Below are positions 56,207 through 64,000 of a stretch of DNA of 64,000 nt, piece after piece. The translations under genes were made by a program, and so were the position numbers. Origin of the DNA: Entomortierella parvispora (lineage: Eukaryota; Mortierellomycota; Mortierellomycetes; Mortierellales; Mortierellaceae); NCBI GenBank assembly GCA_963573315.1, contig OY752140.1, forward strand, positions 2,976,001 to 3,040,000, read 5' to 3'. How positions within the stretch are numbered: the first letter of the stretch is position 1; every line of letters starts with the position of its first letter. The notes below the pieces were generated by a model. The model did not search any database. It was not told the origin of the DNA and was given only the letters and a program-made list of their open reading frames with translations.

Positions 56207-56738
56207 AATCATTCGAAGGAGAACGAAAACACAGGCACTAGAAAAGAACAGTAGCAACGAGCCGGGTCTTATGGTGCCAGCTTGAAGAATAAAGCCCGAT
56301 CGATGGATGTCTCTATTTGTCGATCCGGATGTTGGCTGGCTATCTTTTCCGAGGTCAGACTTCTCGTGAAGAGGGACCTTTGCAACGTTGACGCGTCAAC
56401 GCGTGGCGAAAAAGGGAATTATTGCCCAAAAAAAGTGTGACTGCCATGGCCGTTGTCGGGTGGAGGGAAAAAGAAAAAAAAAAAAAAAAAAGAAAAAAGT
56501 GAGGCAAAAAAACCCATGGTCACCACTTCGTCATCTCATCAAAAACACATTCACCTGCATCACTCCCTCTTCTTGAGCACTTTTTTCTTTATTCTCGCAC
56601 CACCTTCACCCCCTTCCACACTCCAACTGCAATAGAACAAACTTCGATACCCCCTCACAATCGGATGAGATAGAAGCAAAAACATTAATTGCTTTCTCCA
56701 CCTGACTCGCCCGCACTCACTCGTCCTCCCGCAAAGTC
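56207..56738. other. 532-nt intergenic with poly-A tract
   Basis: Downstream of the oxidoreductase and upstream of the 686-residue gene. A-rich run at 56465-56495. No gene seen. Confidence 0.5.
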
Positions 56739-58799
56739 ATGGACACTGCCTCTTCAAAATCCACGACAAAACTGCGCTGGAGACCTTACTCCAGTGGGAA
56801 CATAAAGTCCAAGAAGAATGGCAGTGTTGAGATCAACACCAGGGCTCTGGCACACAGAGTCCGCGCCTCAGCCTACACACCCAGCAAGTCCCATCGACCA
56901 GCCGAGGTGAGGCTGCATTGGGAGGAGGGAGAGACGGTCGAGACTATGAGTCGAGGCGGACTCCCCCACAACCAACCTCACCATCAGCCTATCCCCCGTC
57001 AACAGCAGAATAGCATAGCCGACATGGAATCCAGACCTCGTATCTCTGACTCCACTACTGCTACAACAACCACACCCTCACAACAAAGAGCAGCGACCTC
57101 GCTGCCCTCACCACCTCGTTCGAAATCACCAACGCTGTTCCCTAGGCTGGACCTAGTTGGGGGCGCGTCCGATCTTGGGCACTACAGGGCCACAATCCCT
57201 GCACTGACGAGAGAGGACTTTCGGGAACATGGGATCGAATTACCTTCCTTTGAGGCCAATCGGTCGTATAAAACGGCGCTGGACGCCCTATTGCAGAATC
57301 ATCGTCGCAATCAAGAATTGGTCGCACAAGCCCCAGCGTTGGCTCTCACCAGTGTGCCTGCGCCCATGTCCGTAGCAAGTCCACCCATTTCTCTGACGGA
57401 TGCAAAGCACACCCATGGCCACTTTTCAACACCAAAACCAGAGCGGAAAATGTCGTCAGCAGACTTGCTAGGGATTGTCAATATTGAAGAGCTGTTGGCG
57501 TCCTGTGGATACACGGGGTCACCAGACACTGCTGCCAAGGATTCAACGACATTTTCGGGATCGGCCACTCTTGTGTCGCCGGCCATTTCGGATAGTTTAC
57601 AACATCCGTCCTTGGCCAAAGTCGACGCCCGCGCTACTCGAGAATCTGTCTCACCGATGGACATTGCCGCAGCGTCGTTCGAAGCTATGCAGGCGCAGGC
57701 CCCGGCCTTGCTGACTCAAGCCGACAGTCGATTTTTGCTACAGGAACAACAGGAACAACAACATGCTTTGGGACTGTCTCCTACACTATCATCAATGAGT
57801 ACTTCTTCTCGTGGATTCGGATCCGACCAGACTTCATCGCCTTTTGGCTACCGTTCACTTCACAATGATCCCCTAATTAATGGCAACGACCCATCGCCCT
57901 GGCCATCACTGTTCCCGAACGTGGACGATATTCCAGCCGACTCTGCATTGCTGCCACCAAACTTTTCCATCTCGGCTTCGGGTCGACCCTCACCTCTATC
58001 ATCAGTGGGGCACAGCCTAGAGGAAGACTTGGACCCGGACTGGAACTCGTATTTGGATGACGCATCGCCTCTGTTCAGTACAGATGATGTCGATACCCTT
58101 CTTATGTCCTCGACCCTGCCATTGACTCCGCCACTCTTTGCCCCGACCCCTGCGTCCTCCGACACAGGATTAGACACGCCAGAAGAGATAATGGTAGCTA
58201 CGCCAAAGAAGGAGGCTTGGAACTGGGCTGGGTCGATCTTGAATCAGAATGGAGTTACTGGAGGCGGTGGTGGCGGTGGCGGTGGCGGTGGCGGTGGACT
58301 TGTGAGTGGACGAGGATTCCCACAGAGCAGAGGAGGGTCTTCGTTTGGAATGGGATCTGGAGGTTTGATCCGATCGTTCAACGGACAACAGAGATCCTCT
58401 TACCATACTCAAGCAAGGACACGAAGGGTACCACCACCGCCGCCTCCTGCCGGCATGATGTCGATAGAGGCGATCTCTGCCCTTCAATCGTCTCCGTTGA
58501 AGACAGACATTGGAGGATACGAAAGAGAAGAGGACAAGGACAAAGATTGTTTGAAATCGGATCCACCAACATTGGCCTCAAAAGTTTCCGAATCCACAGA
58601 GCCATTGTCTACGACTACGGGTCAGCAGGATGGCCAAACCAAGAAGGTGGATATGGTGGCCCGGATTGGCCGCGTTGGGAAGGGCGCCACGACTGCAACG
58701 GACAAGGAGCGGGAAGCGAATGGGCTGGAAGGGTTCAGTGGGCTGTTGTCGATGTTTAAGCGTCTTTGGCGCGGGGGTGGAACAGGCGACGAGAAGTAG
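56739..58799 (+). CDS. orphan 686-residue low-complexity protein
   Basis: Single uninterrupted exon; not recognised. Basic N-terminus (TTKLRWRPYSSGNIKSKKNG), then Ser/Pro/Gln-rich disorder. A more ordered patch occurs at about residues 147-195 (YRATIPALTREDFREHGIEL..SYKTALDALLQNHRRNQEL). A short Leu-rich motif follows (SADLLGIVNIEELLASCGY, about 232-252). An acidic region with hydrophobic residues, resembling an activation domain, lies at about 385-455 (PNVDDIPADSALLPPNFS, EEDLDPDWNSYLDD, STDDVDTLLMSSTLPLTPP). A glycine run at about 510-522 is encoded by a GGTGGC repeat. The C-terminus is LEGFSGLLSMFKRLWRGG. Acidic-hydrophobic layout and disorder are compatible with a transcriptional regulator, but no DNA-binding domain is seen. 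Confidence 0.65.
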   Translation: MDTASSKSTTKLRWRPYSSGNIKSKKNGSVEINTRALAHRVRASAYTPSKSHRPAEVRLHWEEGETVETMSRGGLPHNQPHHQPIPRQQQNSIADMESRPRISDSTTATTTTPSQQRAATSLPSPPRSKSPTLFPRLDLVGGASDLGHYRATIPALTREDFREHGIELPSFEANRSYKTALDALLQNHRRNQELVAQAPALALTSVPAPMSVASPPISLTDAKHTHGHFSTPKPERKMSSADLLGIVNIEELLASCGYTGSPDTAAKDSTTFSGSATLVSPAISDSLQHPSLAKVDARATRESVSPMDIAAASFEAMQAQAPALLTQADSRFLLQEQQEQQHALGLSPTLSSMSTSSRGFGSDQTSSPFGYRSLHNDPLINGNDPSPWPSLFPNVDDIPADSALLPPNFSISASGRPSPLSSVGHSLEEDLDPDWNSYLDDASPLFSTDDVDTLLMSSTLPLTPPLFAPTPASSDTGLDTPEEIMVATPKKEAWNWAGSILNQNGVTGGGGGGGGGGGGGLVSGRGFPQSRGGSSFGMGSGGLIRSFNGQQRSSYHTQARTRRVPPPPPPAGMMSIEAISALQSSPLKTDIGGYEREEDKDKDCLKSDPPTLASKVSESTEPLSTTTGQQDGQTKKVDMVARIGRVGKGATTATDKEREANGLEGFSGLLSMFKRLWRGGGTGDEK

Positions 58800-59293
58800 C
58801 ACGAACACGGTTTTTAGACGCAATAAAAGTCGCTGTCATGGAAACAAGAAGAAGAGACAGAGAGGACGCATGGGGCTGTGCTGGCCGAGCCCTGCTCGTC
58901 CGCTCTCATTCCTGGACGAGAGAGAGAGAGAGAGAGCGTGCGCATGGTGGAACGAGCGCACTGAGGACAATTGCTCCGTGGGCGGGAAGGAAGGAAGGGT
59001 GAAGCACCCTCTCTCTCTCTCTCTTGCCCTTCCTTGCTGGGCTTTGCCTTTTCTGTGCTCCCGCGCGCGCCCCTCTTTCCTTTCTTTCTTTTTTTTTTTT
59101 TTTTTTTTTTTTTGTTCATTGTCTTTCTCTTCATTCCCTGTTGCCCAATGTTCGAGCTCATCGGTCTGATTCCCGTTTGACCTTTTCCTTCTTTTCCTTT
59201 CTTTCCCTCCCTTCCTTTCCTTTCCTTTCCTCTCCCTTTCTCCTTTTCCTCTTCATTCGTCCCACAGCTCAAACATTCCCCAATCAGCTCACC
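58800..59293. promoter_or_regulatory. upstream region of the UPF0658-type gene
   Basis: 494 nt with GA and CT runs (58917-58938, 59010-59030), a 23-nt T-run at about 59090-59113, and a pyrimidine-rich CCTTTCC tract up to the start codon. No coding region called. Confidence 0.45.
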
Positions 59294-61336
59294 ATGCCCA
59301 GGCCCAGTCAGGTCCGTGCCTGAAATGCCTTCACCCCACACTTTTGTCTCAGTAGTGCTGATCGTACTTGTCTCTTCATTCCACGGCTTCTCGCTGCTCT
59401 AGATCATTGATGGCGCATGGCCGCGTGCGACATTCATCGTCGTTGCCCTAGAGACAGTAATCATTCTCGTTCTAGAGTCTCTCGTGCTACGAGAACACAT
59501 TCGAACGTAAAGACCGCGCTGCACGTCAAAACCAACTCGGGGCAGCTTTGTGCAGGGATTCATCTCGTTCTAACGACCGCTTTTTCTCCTTCTTGGCTCG
59601 TCTTCTAACCGTTGGATCATAGTATCCAACAAGCCGCTACCGGCAATGCGTTGAGGTAATTGGATCTAGCATCAAATCACTGCACGCGGTCAGTAGATTG
59701 AAAACATATCGTCGTCCCCTAACAACACTTCTTGTCTCCTTGCATGCAGCACTCCCAATGTCATATACCCAATCCTCTATATTCTCGGCATTGTCTGTCT
59801 TTTTTCGCTCTGCGTCGATGCCATGTACCATCGGAACCAGATCCAGGTCGTCGCCTTCACGCTTTTTAATTTTCTCTGCTTCACCTGTAAGTCACCCATT
59901 TCCTTTCTGAGTCCATGTGCCTCTTTTTTTTTCTCTGACGCACGGGCGGAGGAACCTTCATCCCCACTCACGACCGCAAAAATAGAAAATATGTTTATTT
60001 GACCCCCCCGCATACTGATCTGCGACCCTTGTCTTTCTGCCTTCCCTCCCCTTGTGTCATCCAACTAGACGGCATCATCCAGACTGTTTACGATTGGAAA
60101 GCAATTGGCTCAGGAACAACTTTGCAGGCGTTCGATATTGCAATCACAGTGACCATGGGTGTATGCTCTATCTTTTTGGTCTTTGCTGCGTGGAAACTTG
60201 CCGCGGTTTATGGATGGGAGATGTATCGCTTTCTTGGAGCGTAAGTTTTTTTTTGCCTTTTTTTTTTTTTTTTTTTTTTTTGGCGATTTGAATCAAAAGT
60301 GGGAGACTAACTGGTTTATGGACTGTTCAACCTTGTTTAGAGATGTCGACATGCGACGTAAGTGCAAAAACCTACGATAACGGCTGTGGCAGCGGTGTGT
60401 TGTGCTCAGTGCATGCTATCCGACTATGTATCTGATTCTTGTTTTGCTTGAACCCATAGAGATGCACAAGGGATATGAGATCCTGATCACCCTCTTAAAA
60501 TTCGACGTCTTCTTCTTTGTCGCATTCGCCATTCAACTTTTCACGCTGGTGGATAGCACGGATAGGACTATCATTGCGACATTTGCAGATGGCAGGACAT
60601 TTTCGCGTCAGCAGCTCCTCATCGGATTATCAATCCCAGCTGCAGTCATTCTCCTTGCACTCTCCTTCTTTGGTGTGATAAAAGAAAACAGGACTGCGAC
60701 AATCTTTGTCCTGGTGTGCTTGGTAGCAACAGAGCCCTATTTCGTCTACCAGGTGGTTTATATCCATCTCCCAGCAAACAAACCGCGCTTCATCAGTTCT
60801 CTCAAATACTTGACATTCTTTAGTAAGTGCTGCGCCAAACCGTCGCATCGTTCCCAGCCTCTGATCAGCAGGGCTAGTAAGAGATACTAATGAACGGTCC
60901 ACTTTTTCTTTATGCCAACCCTCTAGTCGTTGTAACGATGGTGCTGGTTCTCATCACCGTGTTTTTTATGATTTACTGCTTCCGCAATTTTGGAAAGGGT
61001 CTGCTAATCTCAAAGAAAGACAAGATGGTTGGAGCCAAGCGGCCATTTGAGATTGATGAGGACCCCGAGGAGACTGTGCCTGCTATTCCCCTGGAGGCTT
61101 CCCACCATAGCGACGATGGTGCATCCCAACGACTGATGGCCGTTCCTGCGCTGAAGAAGATCCAGGAGACATATATGGACAAGGGCCGAAACGGAGGCCA
61201 CTACTCTGAGAAACATTCTTCGACGAGGCCACCGGTGGGTGCCGGCGTTGGACTGTCGACCCCTGGTGCTGGTTCGAGCCCCCTGTCAGTATCGAGCGAC
61301 CAGACTGTCTATAATGACAAGATGGAGCTGGAGTAG
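59294..61336 (+). CDS. multi-pass membrane protein, probably UPF0658 Golgi family
   Basis: Fungal integral membrane protein; by overall pattern I place it in the UPF0658 (S. pombe C23H3.04-like) Golgi membrane family, function unknown. Eight exons: 59294-59311, 59403-59506, 59623-59655, 59750-59886, 60069-60240, 60341-60357, 60460-60822 and 60927-61336; phases all close, 417 residues. Three exons are very small (18, 33 and 17 nt). Seven to eight hydrophobic helices are visible (TFIVVALETVIILVLESLV; YPILYILGIVCLFSLCV; VVAFTLFNFLCFTYGI; ITVTMGVCSIFLVFAAW; FDVFFFVAFAIQLFTLV; LIGLSIPAAVILLALSF; IFVLVCLVATEPYFVYQV; VVTMVLVLITVFFMIYCF). The cytosolic tail is Ser/Pro-rich. The first donor is GTCCGT, slightly off consensus. 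Confidence 0.75.
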
Positions 61337-61751
61337 CGTTCCCGTGTTGTTTTTACCATTTTCTTGTATCTCTTGCATAATCACAGTAAACAATAAGTTC
61401 AAAAAGAAAGAAAAAAACGTGGGCAAAGCGCGTCAATGCGTGGTCAGCACGCAAGCATAAAAACGGGCCGAGGTTCGCTTTTTCTCTCTTTCCTTCTTTC
61501 TTTTTTCTTTTCTTTTCTTTCCCTCTCTTCCTCTCATTCCCTACTCTTTCACTCTCTCACCTCCACAATCTTTTCCTTCATCCCATTGCATTCGCATTCA
61601 TGCCCCACATTTCCTCAGTCCATTTAATCCCAAAACTTTAGTCAGTCCCCGCCCATTCATACTGCGCCCACTCAACTCTGCACCCAACCTTGATTTCCCA
61701 CACTCTGCAAATCCCTGGTTATCCACTCCTGCTCGAACCTAACGCTCGACC
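61337..61751. promoter_or_regulatory. upstream region of the large C-terminal gene
   Basis: 415 nt. CT/TTTC-rich tract 61480-61560 followed by C-rich leader. No gene seen. Confidence 0.4.
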
Positions 61752-64000
61752 ATGTCATCGTCGCTTTCGCTGCTTCAGGAAGACTATGCTCTGAACCCAG
61801 ATAAGCGTGCCCGGCTTGTCCAGGGTACTACACCAGGCACAGAAGAACACTATTTGTACCGCATACGCTTCTTATCTCAGCAACTTCAATCGGGGGAAGT
61901 CCCTTTGACGGCCCAGATGATCGAAGCAGCGCTGAAGCTCATCCAGGAAGCCGAAAAATCGGATACTATCTCTGCAGATGGGGCGCCTGTTCTCGGGCAA
62001 CTAAAGACCCAGATTGCACTCTTGGCCTTCACTGTCAAACCAGAACTACTGTTGAAAGAACTGAACCATGAATCGGTGGTGATTGCCAAGACAAAAGGAG
62101 GAGCGGCCATTGGTGGTTCTGGTGGCGAGGATGAAGAACTGGAGATTGTCGAAACAGGAGATGGATCGTCGAGCCCAACAGTGACGTCCTCCACGCCCGA
62201 TGCCCCATTTGGAATCGAGAATCTGCCTTCCACCTTGGATGAGAACTTGGTCAGCACCAAGGCTTTGACCGAGAAGTTGTTCAAGTCGTTCGAGACTGAT
62301 TTCTACCAAACCACGGTGGCGAGCGAGAATTGGCCCTACCTGCTGTCCTTTCCCGAGATGGAGTTGATCATTGAAAAGCTCGATACGACCCAACTGGACA
62401 CCCTGTTCCGAACCATGGATGTAGAATACTCTGCCCGGAGTCTGGAGATCTTGGGAGGTGCTGACACGAGTCAATATGATCAAGTCATCGTGAAGATAGT
62501 GCTGCGATTGTTTGAGGACTCGAAGGTGTCCTTTTCAGATGCAAACTTGAAGAATCTCACAGGAGCTCAATTGGAAACGATCCGCACCAAGAATCCTCAG
62601 GTGATGAATAACGAACCTTTCGTGGCCTCTTTGGAGAAGAGGATTTTTCCTGCTTCGTTTGGAGAAGATAAGGACGCCGCGTATAAGGACTGGTTGGACC
62701 GCATGGTTGAGCTTGTGGACAGTCTCTCGGTAAAGTTCAACTACCACAAGTTGTCGGTTTACCTGTTGAGCCTTCAATTCGATTTACGAAAGGGAATCAA
62801 GATGAACAAGGACAAGTTTTTGAGGTACGTTGCTCGAGAAACACTCTTGACTTCACTGAGCTGACAGATGCATCATTTTACTCACTCTGCCATATACTTG
62901 CTCCTTTGCTTAGATATCTGGCCATCCCCAGATATCTCGACCATTACAGCACCGACAGGCGCCAAGCAGTCGATTTGGATTCAGTCGTGAACTTTTCCTA
63001 TGATAATGAATTCAGCTACTGGTCTGATGTAGGTTGACTCTTTTCAACTGACACGACAGACCGATAAAAAAAGATGATCTCAGAGAGAGAGAAAAAGGTA
63101 ATGGCTTGCTCATCATTTATTTGCCATCAATAGAGAGTGAAACCTGCAACTCGTGAGTTGGATACCGAGATTACCAACGAATACCTGTCCGAGTTCATGC
63201 GCACAGCGAAATCCACTGCCGAGTTCGAGTCCTATTTTTCGACTGCCTATCTGGAGCCATTGTTGGCGCGGACCATGCTCATGTCTGGCGATGGTGACAT
63301 TGCTCGCTGGTATGTGCTGTGGGATGATTTTCTTGGGACTCCTTTGATAGGATGGGTGTCATCTGACTATCTATAATATTCTCATTTCTCTTTCTACGTC
63401 CGTTAGGGCAGCAATGCTACCCGAACGTGAGGGCCTTGCCAAATTATCTGAAAAGACTATTCTTGAATTTGGACGTGACAATCAATCCACCTATTTGCCT
63501 ACCGACAATGTGGTCCTCAAGTTGAAAGTCAAGAATGTAAAGAGAATCCTGGTTAGAGTTTTTGAGGTCAAAACCTTTGAGTACCTTCAAGAACATGGTC
63601 AATCTGTGGTCGGGTTAGATTTGAACCTGGACGGACTGACCCCCAACTGGGAGCACCAGATCTCAGTCAGCGAACCCCCCTTGGTTTTGACGAACGTTAA
63701 TATTGAGCTCCAGGAATTGGCCAACAGACGCGGCGCCTTTATTGTGGATGTGATCAGCAATGGAGAAAACTGTGCCGCGTACTTCACAAAGGTAAGGCAA
63801 AAGAAAGGATCATTGTGGGAAAATCCTTGACGCGAAAATGACGGAGAGGAAGATCAGATTATGAAATTATCGGAGTTGTGCTGTTCTCCTGGGGACTTAC
63901 TACGTTGGTCTCAGTTGTTTATTTTTACGATTTGATTCTATTTGTTGTAGGGATGCCTGGACTTTGTTGAAAGACAGGGTGTAGCAGGCCACGTGCTGAC
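61752..64000 (+). CDS. 5' part of a large conserved protein of unknown function
   Basis: Runs off the right edge. Exons 61752-62824, 62914-63028, 63134-63309, 63407-63791 and 63951 onward; all phases fit; about 600 residues inside the window. The N-terminal part is helical (HYLYRIRFLSQQLQSGEV; LLSFPEMELIIEKLDTTQLD; YHKLSVYLLSLQFDLRKG) and leads into KFLRYLAIPRYLDHY. A beta-rich region follows: VVLKLKVKNVKRILVRVFEV, then TFEYLQEHGQSVVGLDLNLDG, NRRGAFIVDVISNGENCAAY and a new segment FVERQGVAGHVLT. From memory this pattern matches very long uncharacterised proteins of oomycetes, amoebae and other protists. The beta part resembles macroglobulin-type sandwich repeats, which is only an impression. 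No signal peptide. Function unknown. Confidence 0.75.

Noticed and set aside
1-64000. A coordinated gene cluster such as secondary metabolism, defence or toxin-antitoxin
   Set aside because: Neighbouring genes belong to unrelated housekeeping pathways on both strands; no cluster-defining enzymes (PKS, NRPS, terpene synthase, NLR, transposase) were seen.

Overview
This is nuclear DNA of a fungus. Genes on both strands are split by short spliceosomal introns (GT..AG, most about 50-120 nt, with CTAAT-like branch sites and pyrimidine/TAG acceptors). Intergenic stretches are short and full of CT/GA tracts and poly-T runs. There are no operons, ribosome binding sites or CRISPR. The gene set (CHO2, V-ATPase F, p24, PDCD2/TSR4, SAP18, UPF0658-type membrane protein, LRR F-box protein), together with genes rare in Dikarya (alpha-tubulin acetyltransferase, CLEC16A, a BRWD/PHIP-type WD40-bromodomain protein), points to an early-diverging fungus, most likely Mucoromycota of the Mortierella type. 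That placement is inference from content, not from a database.

Layout. 1-6.3 kb, minus strand: a partial alpha/beta hydrolase, a p24 cargo receptor and a Kv-beta-like aldo-keto reductase. 6.4-11.1 kb: two divergently transcribed paralogous type-B carboxylesterases. One has an intact triad; the other has lost the nucleophile, the catalytic His and the oxyanion HGG. 11.2-12.5 kb: an unrecognised coiled-coil gene with a frame break. 12.7-16.6 kb, minus: LRR F-box protein and PDCD2/TSR4. 16.9-18.1 kb, plus: a syntaxin-6/Tlg1 SNARE. 18.2-19.3 kb, minus: a membrane protein gene whose frame cannot be resolved. 19.9-22.0 kb: a small secreted Cys-rich protein, degenerate tandem repeats and a pogo-like MITE; this is the most accessory-looking part. 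22.0-23.9 kb: an orphan 622-residue protein. 24.1-28.0 kb, minus: CHO2. 28.5-31.1 kb: SAP18 (plus) and alpha-tubulin acetyltransferase (minus), converging. 31.6-36.0 kb, minus: WD40-inositol polyphosphate 5-phosphatase. 36.6-40.4 kb, plus: F-box/WD40 protein. 40.8-46.5 kb, minus: CLEC16A. 47.4-48.1 kb, minus: V-ATPase subunit F. 48.6-54.5 kb, plus: BRWD-like protein. 54.7-56.2 kb: old-yellow-enzyme-like oxidoreductase. 56.7-58.8 kb: orphan low-complexity protein. 59.3-61.3 kb: UPF0658-type multi-pass protein. 61.8 kb to the end: the 5' part of a very large conserved protein of unknown function.

Common themes. Many genes serve the endomembrane system: p24, syntaxin 6, CLEC16A, V-ATPase F, a 5-phosphatase, CHO2 and UPF0658. 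This looks like ordinary genome content rather than a cluster. Several gene pairs share short divergent promoters (esterase pair; PDCD2/syntaxin; CHO2/SAP18; 5-phosphatase/F-box-WD40; V-ATPase F/BRWD). Exon coordinates below were derived by hand from splice consensus and reading phase, and every multi-exon model called here closes in frame unless stated otherwise.
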